A stretch of DNA of 64,000 nucleotides from Chrysoperla carnea (GCF_905475395.1 NC_058339.1:87740520-87804519); one strand, 5' to 3'. Shown: positions 25,301 to 38,086, numbered from the stretch's first letter. Numbers and translations are program-made. Notes: a model not told the origin generated them from the letters alone.

Positions 25301-28300
25301 GTAATATTAGTAAAATTTTAAAAAACAAAAAAGGTTTCTAGAACATCGAGAATAATATAAGATTCATTACTTTAGATGAATTATTTTTTCATTTATATAT
25401 GAATTTGTGGAAAAAAAATTAATGCAAGTTCTCTATTATGAAATTTCGAAAGTTTATATTTGTATGGCCATTCTGTGTCTGTTAAATTTCTGATTATTCC
25501 GTTTTATATATTAAATTTATTTGATGTTTTTATTATAGGGTATAACACATGCAATTCGATACGAAGTTTGGAAATATTTATTAAATTTTTATCCATGGGA
25601 TGCAACACATACGGAAAAAGAACAATTACATCGTACGAAAGTTGAAGAATATTTTACAATGAAATTACAATGGCGTAGTATGACTACAACACAAGAGAAT
25701 AATTTCTCTGATTATCGTGATCGTAAATCGTTAATTGAGAAAGATGTAAATCGTACAGATCGTACTGTTGAATTCTTTGCTGGCAATAATAATCCACATT
25801 TACAATTGTTATCGGATATTTTAATGACATATGTTATGTATAATTTTGATTTAGGTTATGTGCAAGGTATGAGTGATTTATTGTCACCGATTTTATGTTT
25901 AATGGCTAACGAGGTTGAAGCATTTTGGTGTTTTACTGGTTTTATGGAGAAAGTTGTAAGTATTTACGAATCTTTTTAATCTCTACAATACAATTTCTTA
26001 GTTGCAAAATTAATTTTCAACTTAACGAGATGCGGTTTTAAAATTTGCTTCGAAAATATATATATATATAAATATAATTTGCTACAAAAAATTATTTTTT
26101 GGTTTTTTTTATTCATTCGAAGTTCTAGAAAAGTATCTCAGGAACAAAAAGTTCCATAGCACCAATATCCTAAAGTGCACCATTTACGAGTTACATCGCT
26201 TACAAGAAAGCAAAAAATTTTTTTTGTCGAATTTGCTTTATAACTCCAGCCCCCGGGTTCCGGGCGAGCGAACTCGGCAGGTCCATTATGTGAGTACTCC
26301 CTTCCATAGATTAACATCACTTCTAACTTGTGACCGACAACAACACGTAAATCATATCTTTTTCCATTATTCTATTGGCCTATTATTATTACAATCATTT
26401 CAATCTAGTTTATTAGAAAAATAGGAAACTTTCGTCGATTTCGATAAAGCTATAAAATGTCCATAACACTAAATTTCTTTTGTTTTTGCAGGGACATAAT
26501 TTTGATTTAGATCAAGCAGGAATGAAAGAACAATTAATGCAATTACATACATTATTAGCGTTTGTTGATCCAGAGTTAACACGTTACTTGGACGAACATG
26601 ATTCTGGTAATATGTTTTTCTGTTTTCGATGGATTTTAGTGTTATTTAAACGTGAATTTTCACAACATGACATAATGCGATTGTGGGAAGTACTATGGAC
26701 AGATTTACCATGTAAAAATTTTCATTTATTAATATCAATTGCAATATTAGATACGGAAAAAGAGAAATTAATTGGACGAAATTTTGGTTTTACTGAAATT
26801 TTAAAGGTAAGCAACAAAACAAAAATTTTCAGTTGTTTCAGAGAAATAAATGAAACCAGTTTGCTTTCATCAATTTTCTATATATTCAAGTTTTTTCTAT
26901 TAGATTGGGAGACACGCGACACGAAACTTTCGAACCATTTGTTACAGTACGGCGACGCGTAAAATAATGATTATAGAATTGGTTGTCAGGGGACAAACGA
27001 AATTCAATTATAATAATTTGTTTCTGACATCTTCACGGTAGATAGCGGCTATTCGGTTTAGTCATTAAGATATCACATGATAGTTGATTTTCGTGAATTT
27101 TGAAAGAAAATGAATAGCTAAGAATAAAAATTTGCCATCATTTTTATCTTACTTTAACAAATGGTTCGGAATCTGTTAAATTCAATTCATTGATCTGTTG
27201 TTGCATAAAATTAATAATTTAAGAAATTATCATTTTGGAAAAGTGGAGGACAGATTTGTTCTTATTTTCGAAAATATATTTTTTAGTCTTTTTTTTTCGT
27301 AATATCAGTTGCCATTTTTATATAAAAGGTTGACAGTAGCCATTTTTGTTTAAAGCAATTGTCTGAGAAGTGATTTTCTAAGTAAAATTATCTATAAATC
27401 AGATACAGCTTTCGGGATTTTTATAACATGCATATAAATAATATGCAAGGTATACGGAGGTTAGTCCCAAGTTTGTAACGCTTAAAAAATTTGATGCTAC
27501 GCACAAAATTTTGGTATAGGTGTTCAAAAAATCATCTATTTAGTCCATTTTTGGTTGTCCGTCTGTGGACACGATAAATCAAAAACGAAAAAAATATCAA
27601 GCTGAAATTTTTACAGCGTACTCAGGACGTAAAAAGTGAGGTCGAGTTCGTAAATGAGCAACATAGGTCAATTGGGTCCGTAGGATCCATCTTGTAAACT
27701 GTTAGAGATAGAACAAAATGCTCCTTATCAAAAAATAAACAACTTTTGCTTGAAGCATTTTTTCGTAAACATCACTGTTTACCCGTGATTGCGCAAATTA
27801 GGCGTAAATTGTATAGTATGTATTATATGGGAATTTCAACAAGGAGACAAATTGTGATAGGTAACTAACGTTTTGTAAAGTATTACTTTTTATAAGCATC
27901 TCCTCAAAAAGCACGTAGTATAGGAACGCAACCATAGCTTGAAGAGTGTACTCTATGAACGCATCCTAATTCTCCAGAGTATGAAGTTATATACGAACGA
28001 CACGTCCGTAACCACGTCACTAGTAAATTACAAGCATCTTTGGTACAAGCTATATATAGCTATGTTGTAATTTTACACGCTGTATAGAGTATTTCAGCCA
28101 GGCATATTTTAATAGTTTTTTCAAAAGTATTACATTATTAGTGAATAAATAGTAAAAATATTACTAATTTTAGTGAACGAAAAAAGTATTCTTTTGAATA
28201 CATTTATGTATTCATTTCCATGTAAGTAATTAATCTTTAATTATATTTAGTTAATTAGAGAAACATGTAAAAATTAGGTTATATAATGTGTTTAAATTAT

Positions 28301-31300
28301 AGTTTTTTTTACATAATTTGATACAAAAATATCACATGTAAAAAGTAGAATTGAGCAGTAAATTTGTGGAACCATACAAAAAATGTATTAGGTATCCGCC
28401 ATGAATCTAAATCCAGGTTTTTGACCTGAACGCGTGTGGATTGGTAAAGCCACATTTTAGCTTTTTAGGTTCGATAGCATTCTAAAATATGATAAAATAT
28501 TCATACTATCTGTGAAAAATTATTTATTTCTTGCTAAACCCCTGTATCTGGGTAACAAAGTAGTAAATTCTAATTCTTATGAATTTTTAAAGCTCTTTAT
28601 ATATAAAATGGGTGATTTAACTAAAATTTGAATTATATTAGTTTAAATTAGAATTATATTCCTTTAAAATTTTTCGGTGCGGATTTAAAAAATTTCCCTA
28701 CGAAACCATATACAATTTATTTTTAGAAGATAATGGACGTTAAATAGAAGTTTTTTCAAAATGTGTTTAACAATTATTAATTGTTGGAGGAAAATTGCCG
28801 TGAAATAAATTTTAGTTAAAAAAAAATGTCCTTGGGTAATTAAAAATATTTTATACCAAAATAATATCAGATTTGATTTTTAATTAAGTTTAGAGAGTGT
28901 TCCTTAATAAACGCTTTCGGAAGTGATTTAGAGTATTAAACTTAAACTAAGTAAAATAATTCGTTAATGATCGCCTGAAAATACTATATATTCTATTGTG
29001 ATCCGAATATTGTACCTATGGGAAAAGAACGTGTTAGATGGCTTCCCTTGTGGAAATAGTCTTGCTGTGTTCTGAAGAACAATTATAGAAGAATGAGTAA
29101 GTTCTAAAAAATTCTGAAAAAGTATGAAAAGATCTATGTAAAACTTATTAAGCAGTTTGAAGGCTGAAGTTTTTAAACTCTCTTAGAAGACTTTTTCAGA
29201 ATTAAAGTAAAATAAGAGAGTCATCTTTCAGAATTAATCAGTAAAATTTAAAAGATCTCAGATTTTTGTAAAATTAATTTTTGTAGGTTTTATCGATTTT
29301 GAATACTTCACGAAAGGAATATAGAGTTTTTCTGACTTATTTATTCGCTCAGAAGAGAAACCAGATAATTGTTTCATGCCGGAAATACTTTAAGATTTGC
29401 GTTTATTTTGGCTTAGAGCATACATTTTCCGAACCATTAATATTGAAATTATTGTAATAAACAAAGTTGTAGAAAATTGCTATTGTTTTGTGCTATTGTA
29501 TCCTCTAAAACACAAAGGCCAAATGAAGGGCGGTCTAAAAACACCTGTCTATTGTGAAATAAGTCCTACCTGGGTTGATTTGAACAGTTAGAATTTTCAA
29601 AAATGTATTTGCATATAGTTTTTATTGTATAATATAAACTATAAAGGCCATAAAATTTTACCTGACAAATTCAAGAAGGCTATTATTAACTTTTAAATAG
29701 CTTTAACGTATTTTAATTTTTAAATCCGGTCATAAAATAAAATAATTATAATAGAGGAGCCTCTGTACTTAACTTTTGGAAGGTGATCAAAATAATTTTT
29801 TAAGAAATACATATAAGACCCTAAACCAAGCATGGGCGAGTTATCTTCAATCGAAGTCACCTTTGTTATAACAAGTCCCATTAGCCCATGCCTGCCCTAA
29901 ACCATTTTTAGTTTGTACTTCTTTTGTACCATTTATATTTTTTATCTTTGTTTTGAAACTAAAGGTTCCCAATCTAAAAATTCATATATAGGGTGTCTTT
30001 TTTAAGTTGACATAACCTTGAAACTTAATAAATAAATTTAATTGAGGAAAATGCATCAAACGAAAAATGTTAGTTTCAAAGGCAAACATCTTATACCGGT
30101 ATCAAATTCTATTTAAGTTTTCAAGTTCAATTAAAACCTCATTCTGCTTCATAACAGACAAACATTAGGTGAATGCTTTAATTTGCTCTTTTTTTGCGTA
30201 AAACTTTTCAGTCTGTTTTTATCTAGTGTTCATCTATCGATTACCAGTTATGGAGTAGAGAAGCTTTCCATTAAGCTTAAAAACCTAGGCCACGTTTAAT
30301 GTCTGCATAAGATGTGCACCTACACACCCAACATTTTTCTCTTGAAGAATTTTTATTGATAAAACTTATTTTTCGAGATTCAAGCATATTCCAAATTAAA
30401 AAAGGACACCTTGTATACGTCTTTTTAAGATCTGTATTCGGAATATTTTATAATTTAAAAAGGAAAAAAAAAACGAAAAGAATTTTAAGAAAAGAAAGTG
30501 CAAAAATATAGCGTAGACTGTTAGACTGTTGAATTGGTATTCGTTTTACTAAGTACATTTTATTTTATTTTGAAAGTTTCCTGTAAAATTGATTCTCTAA
30601 GCGTTTTGAATAAGTAACTCTTTTAGAGATTTACAAACTTATTTTTACGAATTTTATCCTTCTCTTGTGGGTTTCTTAAGTGAATTTAGAAAAAAATTAA
30701 GTGTAATTGGTGTTGATTCACAGAAAATCTGGAAATAACAGATAATTCTATCGATCGCTAAATAAATAAATAAAGTTCTTGAAATAAAAAATGGACAAAA
30801 AATTTTTGTCTTAATAAAGTAATAATTGATAAGCCAAAGAAGAGCGTTTTTACAATTCTGAAAAATATTGTAAATTTTGCAGTAATATGTGCTGAAAATG
30901 GGGCCCTTCATTAATTAATCGGTAATATGCGAAATATCGGTCGAAAAATCTGTTGTGAAATAATGGATTTCTTATTTCTTCTTTTTAATCAGTGGATTGT
31001 CTTCATTTTCATTGCTACTGTTATTGAATACTCCCATTTATTTTCCTCATTTTTGTGGAAATTTGAAGGTAACATAAAAATGCTTTGTTCCCTTGTAAAT
31101 ATCATTTTCAAATCCAAGTGTGAAAACATTTTAAACAAATCTATAAAACAATTTCATGTAATAAAATTAAAATTTTATCAATAAATAATAGTGCAGGAGA
31201 CGATATAAGGTCACGAAAATAAGAACAAATGCGTCCTTCCAACTGGAAGATAAACTCAACTGATTGATATATTTTTTTCTAAAAATTTCTAGCATATAAA

Positions 31301-31628
31301 CGATTTATCTCAACACATTGAATTACAATGGATGATCGCAAAAGCTGAAGGTATTTATCAGCAAATAATAACAGCATCACATTTAACAAATGCTGTAAGA
31401 AGTATCTTAGGCGTTGAATTAGTACCTGAAGAGTTTACAAATGGTACATCTAGACCATCACATAAAGATAATCACGAAGAGACTGAAAATCATTTAGACG
31501 AAGAACGATCAACTCATGAACAAGAATCAATTCAAGAAAATGTTGTTGAATCTGAATCTGAAACAATACGATTCCATCCTGATTCTGAAGTAGCATTCAA
31601 TCGTAGTATTGACTTAACTTATTACTAA
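22355..31628 (+). CDS. TBC1D15: TBC1 domain Rab GTPase-activating protein, TBC1D15/TBC1D17 type, complete
   Basis: Six exons: 22355-22500, 23616-24112, 24531-24796, 25539-25955, 26492-26806 and 31293-31628, giving 658 residues (human TBC1D15 about 690). The N-terminal part (exons 1-2) carries the DUF3548-type Rab-binding region: FIEWKR, then RVIRLNTREMKSFRLARN and FPNRPYETTMEAFSKLTDI. A proline-rich linker follows (KPPPLPPRP), then the TBC domain. Both catalytic fingers are present: Arg375 in IEKDVNRTDR and Gln412 in LGYVQGMSDLLSP. Downstream FCFRWILVLFKREF and RLWEVLWTDLPCKNFH complete the domain. Known: TBC1D15 stimulates GTP hydrolysis by Rab7 and, on mitochondria via Fis1, regulates mitophagy and lysosome contacts. 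The C-terminal exon is acidic Glu/Asp-rich and variable, as in the family. The start was chosen for MTELPLEHGMELYVQDGV, the first ATG before conserved sequence. Intron 5 is 4.5 kb, filled with repeats. Confidence 0.93.
22873..23100. repeat. Palindromic MITE, family E copy 1
   Basis: The left end (CTGGTGGAAAAAATATTTGA) and the right half are inverted; the middle contains mirror blocks such as AAGTCTTAGGAACTCTGAAT facing GAGTTCCTAAGACTTTTTC. The same palindrome occurs at 42651-42880 and 62369-62585. No coding capacity. Located in TBC1D15 intron 1. Confidence 0.8.
23365..23560 (+). mobile_element. tRNA-derived SINE, second copy (diverged)
   Basis: A B-box-like GGTTCGAATCT at 23407-23417 lies in a segment sharing 'attaatgg.gcggta', 'ttgatcaca', 'gaacgaagt' and 'aatgat.tgagtggac' with the SINE at 13303-13546. 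The A-box is poor and I find no clear target duplication, so this is an older copy. Located in TBC1D15 intron 1. Confidence 0.7.
24905..25245. repeat. Foldback MITE-like element, copy 2
   Basis: Begins AAAGATGTACGAGCACCAAG and keeps the internal blocks of the element at 3755-4097 (ATTGTGAATTATGTTATAAC..., GATATCGAAAAATTGTATTC, CATCATCAAAGTTGAAAATA). Located in TBC1D15 intron 3. Confidence 0.65.
27440..27905 (+). repeat. Dispersed repeat, family C copy 2
   Basis: Ordered similarity to 52430-53050: 'aagtttgtaacgcttaa', 'gtccgt.tgtggacacgataaatcaaa', 'gtactcaggacgtaaaaagtga', 'catcttgtaaactgttagagatag' and 'cgtaaacatcactgtttaccc'. Non-coding. Located in TBC1D15 intron 5. Confidence 0.7.
29985..30440 (+). 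repeat. Dispersed repeat, family F copy 1
   Basis: Starts near GGGTGTCTTTTTTAAGTTGA and includes 'acgaaaaatgttagtttcaaaggca' and 'gttcatctatcgattaccagttatggag'. The same order is seen at 60085-60735, and a short piece of its end at 24345-24380. Located in TBC1D15 intron 5. Short open frames inside it are not genes. Confidence 0.65.
30441..31292. other. Remainder of TBC1D15 intron 5, nothing recognised
   Basis: AT-rich intron sequence. Short frames on both strands (30654-30911, 30927-31184) are Phe/Ile/Lys-rich and show no family resemblance or exon-like borders. The intron ends at a clean TTTCTAG acceptor at 31292. Confidence 0.5.
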
Positions 31629-31934
31629 GTAATGAGAGGGGAATTGTTGGTTTTTTTGATAATATTTTTTGATATCCTAGTTTAAAGTGATCACGTTTCT
31701 AACGTGCTCGTGTTCGTGCTGAGGTCTTTTTGTGGTAGGTCTTTTAAAAAAAGGTTTTATATAAAAGAAAATCAAAAGTATATTATTAATATATTTAAAA
31801 AAAAGAAAAGATTTAAATAATTATTGTAAAATAGGATTATTACATTTATTTTTTGATTCAAAATAAAAAAAAAAAATACTCTGTACTTTATAATTCAAAG
31901 TCTTGTTTTTTGCCCTGATTGTGGCCCTTCCAAA

Positions 31935-32375
31935 TAAGACAAATTGAGGCGAATCATTCCAATACTTTAGAACATTCCAGGAAATTGTGGAGTCGACGAG
32001 ATTGTTAGAAATGGTACAATGCTACCGGAAGTATCAATACACATACAGGAGTTGCATTTGCGAACTGCAAGTTACTCCTCAAAGAGGGTATCTTAAAAAA
32101 GGAAAATTTTAGATGAAGACAGGAACGTATTTGTGATACTACAAGACAGATATGGTCTGAGGACAATCGTAAGCGTTCCGAAGATCTTATATCGTTTCTA
32201 AGGGCCTCTATTACAGGACACTGGCTGGGCGGCAGGCACGCTGAAAGTCTGAGCCTGACAGTGTATCATGACTATTTCAGGAACTCTCACAGTGGGGAGG
32301 AGGAGGAGAAGACGCTCATCTTCTCTGTCACTGTCCATGCCACGAGGAGATGGACTTACTTACACTAGTCAAAGC
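31935..32375 (+). pseudogene. LINE RNase H fragment, degraded
   Basis: Plus-strand reading gives IPGNCGVDEIVRNGTMLPEVSI and further on DTGWAAGTLKV, with stops and frame shifts between. It matches the RNase H end of the LINE at 2580-3425 (there IPGNCEADELARNGTMLPDTSI). Located about 300 bases after the TBC1D15 stop. Dead and truncated. Confidence 0.7.
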
Positions 32376-32399
32376 AAGTTACAAGCTCAGCTATTACAC

Positions 32400-33005
32400 A
32401 TAAGTAAATGTTGCTGCCTTTCATCGCATGCGCTTTGTCGTACATGAGTGTAGACATCTAAAGCGATTTCATTCAGTCAACTTCAAACAGTCGACATTAC
32501 AAACAATCGCGGTTTCCTGGGATAATTACTACTGTATTGCTTACAGCGGAACTTTGAAGGGATAAAATAAAATATCTTCAGAACACTCGATTATACTTTG
32601 ACGTTATCTGTTCCCAATACTAGAAGCTTATCTTCCCACTTAAAATTGATCTTTCTTAGGATATCATTCAGGAGTTTAAGTCTAGTAAAATTGTTCAATT
32701 TAGTTGATTAGGTTTTTTTTTACCAAATCAGTTAAATGATTTGATTTTCCTTTCATATTCTTCAAGTCGAATTTTGCCTCCTAGATTTCGAGTTTCTTTT
32801 CTTCTGGCATATTTATAATTCTTAAAAGATGGGCTTTACGTTTTGTCTTTCTGAATTTAACCTGAGGAACATTACACAAATTTAAAGCAAGATTAACAAT
32901 TCTGAAGGAAAAAATTCTTTCAGAACAGTAATGATATAATTTTATTGCAATAAAATGCTTGAAAAATTCATTAGGAAGCTTTCAAGGAAATGCGGCCATT
33001 GTTTT
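32400..33005. other. Intergenic, nothing recognised
   Basis: No exon-like reading frame, RNA gene or clear repeat was seen here. Confidence 0.4.
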
Positions 33006-33093
33006 AAGAGTGTTCTTTTCTGTGTGAATTCGTTTATGTTTAAAAAAATGCATTCAGCATAAACGGATTCACACTGGGGGGAATTCTTTTTCA
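33006..33093 (+). repeat. Hairpin, outlying copy of the 39-42 kb hairpin family
   Basis: The arm GTGTGAATTCGTTTATG (33022-33038) pairs with CATAAACGGATTCACAC (33058-33074) with one U-G wobble. The stem can be extended outward because TTCTTTTC can pair with the G-run GGGGGGAA in plus-strand RNA. The loop is about 19 bases. The same arms, the G-run and a trailing 'tttttcatcaac' are shared with the cluster 6 kb away. Confidence 0.8.
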
Positions 33094-33349
33094 TCAACAT
33101 TTCTCGTCCAAAATTCGTTAACCACAGGTAAGTTCTCTATTTATAAGTTTTTGATACACATTTATAGCTAAAAATTAGTTCACCTTATTTTTAAAAAAAT
33201 TTTAAAAGTTCATCTCGTATATAAAAATTAATAACATTCATTTATTCACGCTGATCGATGGAATATTTCCATAGGGTGAATTTAGGATCTCGATTGAGAA
33301 AATTATTCTGTTAGTATGTACCTATCTTTAGGGGCATGTAGATGTTAAA

Positions 33350-33755
33350 GGTGTATTATCACGCTGACGCTTGACGCTGAGTTTGAACGTCAAATTAGGT
33401 CACGTGTAGTCAGTTTCATGCTACCATCTGGACAAAAAACTTAGAAGCGTCACACATTATTCTCCGCTAAAATTTAAATATTTAACTATGGAATAGAAGA
33501 TAAATGATAAATCTACAATTGATAATCATATTCAGCAGCCATTATGGATATAGAACGAGATTAAGGAATTACTTTTAGTGTGTATATCTCGAGATATTAA
33601 CTTTCAATATTAATAAACTTTTTTGTCGCTCATATTTACGGTTTAACGGTGACACTTGATGCTGATCGTAACTCTATTTTTTTTGGCTAGGTGGAACCCT
33701 AATTTGACGCTCAAAGTTGGCGTCAATCGTCATTATGAGGCTACATCTTAAATGT
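33350..33755. repeat. Foldback element rich in GACGCT motifs, family G copy 1
   Basis: The left part (ACGCTGACGCTTGACGCTGA, then AACGTCAAATTAGG) faces the right part (CCTAATTTGACGCTCAAAGT, then GGCGTCAATCGTC) as inverted arms of about 80 bases. The right half recurs at 39020-39215 and a longer relative at 40367-40829. At both loci it lies close to copies of the hairpin family. Confidence 0.65.
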
Positions 33756-34688
33756 AAAGGTTAAATAACTCAAAAATTATTATTTTTATAGGAATTTATT
33801 TTTTTTATACATATTACTTAACACAGCCATTTTACAGTTAAGTAATTATTTTTTTACAAATAAAAACTTTCTCGCAGGATCTTAAATCCGCATATCTTTA
33901 TATATACAGTAGCTTCGCAACCATTTTAATGCGAGTCACCGCGAACGATCGTAATTATTACTAAAAACATGGGAATAATTGATAATTTACAAACCAAATT
34001 TACAATAAAACAGCTAAAATATACCGAAAGGTTTATGGCCACAAGGTTGGATGTAGCCTTACCGTTTAGACATTGTCAAGTTTTGATAAAACTACAATGG
34101 ATTTCTAACATAACGCAAGAATTTGGTTCATAAATTATCAATTTTCCAATATTTCATTGCTAGTTACACAGTCGCGGAGAGAGCCTAATTGTTTTTATAG
34201 ATGATTTTTAATATTAAAAAAACATTGCTTTTACACATTTTAGCAATTCACACAACATGATCTAGAGTTCTTATATTTTTAGACAATTTTTGATCTACAG
34301 AAAACAGTTCTACATAAATTTTTTGTGCTACTTAGATCTTTTTCCCTAATAAAATTGATATGATTTTTTTTCTCATATTATGAACAGTTACTTAAAAATC
34401 ATCTATATAGTAATGTCCGCATACGTCGTTCTTTTATTTAAAATATTCATCACTCAATAATTTGATAAATTAGTCTGGGGTTATATTTAAGCCAATTTTA
34501 TAATGATTGGAACTAGTTATGTAGTATCATATTAATCTATAAGTGTTCTGAAATCAGAGACGTGTAAACGTGTTCTTTGGCTTCAAAAAACACGGAGCTG
34601 AGCAGTCACTGTTCCTTCTTACATTCTTCATAGTCTGCGTTTATTCGATTTTAATACTAAGAAAGATTATCTAACGATAGAAAAAAAA

Positions 34689-35012
34689 CTATACACTAGT
34701 ATTTTTGACAGGTGACCGTGTTTTATTTTGTAAAAAGTGGCTAGCACAAAAGTCATTGTCATATGTTACAAGTGGAATAAAGATTTAATATTTAATAAAA
34801 TGAGTAAAAAACGATCAAATCGAAAGTGTTATTTTGTTAATTGTGAAAACACACTCCGTAATAATCCAGAATTGCAATTTTATCGTTAACCTAGATATTC
34901 CACTGTTTACAAAATAAAATAATGTTACTTGTAACATATGAAAATGACATTTCTGCTAATCACTTTTCACAAAATAAAACACGAGATGGCTTACTACTTT
35001 ACTAGCGTATAG
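34689..35012. mobile_element. Foldback element with ~85-bp inverted arms enclosing a THAP start
   Basis: The left arm runs from CTATACACTAGT (34689) through GTTTTATTTTGTAAAAAGTGG to ATATGTTACAAGT (34773). The right arm runs from ACTTGTAACATAT (34927) through CACTTTTCACAAAATAAAAC to ACTAGCGTATAG (35012), its imperfect complement. The enclosed 34800-34889 segment begins with ATG and codes for the first part of a THAP-type zinc finger. Inferred: a short non-autonomous relative of a P-element/THAP-family DNA transposon. Confidence 0.7.
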
Positions 35013-35246
35013 TTGTCAAAGCGCATAGATACACAATATTTAACAGAAATTTTTGTTTACAATCTTGTGAACTATTGTTTAAAAGTAAATCGCGAGTTAA
35101 GTTTTGATAAGTTTCCAAATTGTAATGAGGAAATAAAATGGCTAACAGAAGACAAGTTTGGATAGAACAAACAAATTTCGTAGATAAGTGTGTGTACTAA
35201 AGTATGTTCTGTTCATTTTAAAGAAGAAAACACCAGATTATGTATA
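34800..35246 (+). pseudogene. THAP-domain (P-element-like) relic
   Basis: Two pieces of a C2CH zinc finger are visible. The first, 34800-34889, reads MSKKRSNRKCYFVNCENT with the opening Cys-x4-Cys pair. The second, about 35100-35246, reads FDKFPNCNEEIKWLTED and then VCSVHFKEE, the closing Cys-x2-His of THAP domains, with stop codons between. Known: THAP domains bind DNA and occur in P-element transposases and in domesticated THAP proteins. The stops show it is not functional. Confidence 0.7.
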
Positions 35247-38086
35247 CTGAAGTAGGTATTTTTTGTCTTTTCATTCAATGAAAAAAATCAACTGTAGCAA
35301 GTATGGTTTACATATTTTTTTACTCGTGGCGCTGTCATCTTAGCGTTAAAATCGATGTGGTAAAAAAAAAGATTCGACGTATGTGAACTTTAAATATAAC
35401 TATTGTATGTTTCACGGTTTTCGTTTTCTTAATTTATGCCTCAAGATGATCAATAATTTTTTTAATAAAAATTTGAAGATATGCATAAAATTGATTAAGT
35501 TTTAATACTAATTTCATAACAATATAACAATTTTGTTTTATTATCTAATGTTGGTATTGGTAGTTAAAAGATTAAAGAATAGTAAGAGTTGTTTTTTTAA
35601 GCTTAAGATTAAATTGGTTAAAGATTATTTACTAATATAATACATAGAATTCGTTTGATTTTTACATTTATTTTAAAATCTAAGAGAAAAATCAAAAAGT
35701 TTACTTTTCACTTTCCAGTACAAAATATATTTGTGCTTACACTTATGCAAGTGCTATTACATTTGTGTATAGGGTGCTCTTGAAGGTATAGATGAAATTA
35801 TATTGATAATTTTCTGAATTATTAATTTTTTTTAGTGTCCGAAAACCATAGAGAGTGTCTAATCGCGCCTATTTTATTCGCTTAAAGTAAAAGAAGATCA
35901 TTCTGATTGTCATTTTTGCAGATTATTTGACAATGATAAATAAATATAAATAGGCAATCATAGATCTAATAAACGTTTGGCTAACATTCAGAATTTTTTT
36001 TGGCGTCTTTAATATAACTGATTCGAACGTAACTGGTTAGCCTTCTTCTTCGAAGAAGAAGAAGAACCCTAAAACAAAGAACGGAATTCTACATCCTTAA
36101 GCCACATCCCTTAATATATTTGCAATAATTATTGTGTGCGGGAATTATTGTATTCATTTGAGCATCTTGGGCGTGCTTACATGATGTCGACGCTCCCTCT
36201 CAGAATCATTAGGTTTTTTTTGTAGAAATAAGCCCATTATTTATTAGTCTTCATGTTGTTTTCAACTTTGGTTTGTATTTACAAAATTAAATAGACACTA
36301 AAATATCGTTGAAATGTCCTAAGAAAATTCACTCATCCCAAAATCATAGAACGCCACCACTCATCGGGACCGTTCACCGCTTTTAATCGGCCAAATGTAG
36401 CTAATGTGGTATTTTAAATGGAATAAATAATGAGAGCTCCCTATTAAGAAATAACTTGCTCCAATTACTTTTACTTCGTTTTCTTTAAAAAATATTCTTA
36501 AATATATAATTATTTTTAATTCTTAATATCCTTTAATCAAAATTATGTGTCAATTATTGTTTTATTTTTGTATTAAAATTTGATATGAATTTTTGGTATT
36601 AACAATTATTATTATTTTTATCTAACTAAGAAAACATAAAATATTATAAAAAGCAGTTTAAAAAACAGAAAATTTTTACATTTTTTTTTCGGTCTACAGT
36701 TTTAAGTTTTGAGTTCGTTCTTTTTAAAATAAAGTACCCTTTTTTTTCTTATAAAAATATTATTAGTTGTATTGAATAAATATTTAAAAAAATCATTGTA
36801 GGCCGTACATGTAGAAAATACAGTAAAAAATTTCGTTGAAAGCACTTATGTTTTGATTTTTTTTTTAAGTTTGCAAAAATTTAAAAATTTTTAAGTTTGC
36901 AAAAAAAGTAAGAAAGTCTTTAAAAAGAATAGAACTTATTCTTATAATGTTCGCAAATAAAATTAAGGTGATAGGATAGATCGATGACGAAAATGTGCTT
37001 TATTACGTTATGTTTCAACTATTTGTCAAAAACATGTTAAATAAACGTATAAAACTTGTTATTTAATATATCTGTCATCGGATTGCAACATAAAAAAAAA
37101 TAAACAATTTTTCCTAATCTTTAGATCCGTTTTTCACATGAGTTTAAAAAAAAATATTGCGCAAATAAAAAAATAGAAGCCATCTTTATTTGTTGTCTAT
37201 TCATTATCATTATTATTTATGTACTATATGCTCAAAATTCTTATTACTTATTAAACAGGGAAGTCTGGGGTAGGAAAAAGGGATAGAGATTCGGGAATTA
37301 TATTTAATATTTTAGAATTGTGTTGGATTTTTGTGCCACATTTGTGTGTATATTGGCTGTGTCTAGATGAACTGTGAGCATTCAGATCGGCTGAACGCAG
37401 CCATTATATCCTCTTATTTAGTTATAGATATTATTTCTTTAACTGTTACATCTTATCTTGCCCTAAAATCACAGAAGGATTGAGCTATGTAATGTTAATA
37501 CTGACGTATTCTATTAAATAGTATAATAGAAGTTAATACTGATTTAATATATCCTTCTCTTCAGAGCCGATAAACTTATTTGAAAAGGATGTAGCAAGTG
37601 AAGCTTACTTCAACCTCTATTAAGGAAAGCACAAAGTAGATAGGTACATGTTCAATGACATTTTGCGAGCGAAGTATATTTCGGGATAATGCTATAATTA
37701 ACAATTTTCTCGTTTTAAGGGTGTGTTCCACTAAGCGTTCGCAATGCAAAAAATATTTCTTCTGCCGTTCCACAAAAGCGGTCACCACAAAGCCGGTTGC
37801 CTCATCTTGGGATCACTGAGAGTTGCCTAATAGTTAAGCCTACCCATAGGAAATATTTTATATATTGCCTCACCCTTTCGAGAACTGACATACTTGCGAT
37901 CGGTTAATAATATAGAAACCTTGGATAAATATGGGATAATTAAGGGACGCATTCGTTCTAAACAGGTACATACTTATCGAATTCCTTACGTATAACAGTT
38001 AAGAAAATAAATTCTTGCTAACCAAATTCTAGGATATCTTATAATGTTGATTGGAAAATAGTGTATTTTTGTAAGGAAAGCTATTG
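35247..38086. other. Intergenic up to the GT92 3' end, no gene seen
   Basis: AT-rich. The minus-strand frame 37576-37788 (70 codons) has no recognisable domain. A GAAGAAGAAGAA microsatellite sits near 36050. No clear poly(A) signal for GT92 could be singled out among many A/T runs. Confidence 0.4.

Noticed and set aside
29085-29230. Possible fourth family E palindromic MITE
   Set aside because: It has 'ctgaaaaag' and 'gactttttcaga' blocks facing each other but lacks the CCTGGTGG ends and most of the body; similarity may be chance.
37576-37788. 70-codon minus-strand frame (MVTAFVERQKKYF...)
   Set aside because: No family resemblance and no exon-like borders; left as unexplained intergenic sequence.
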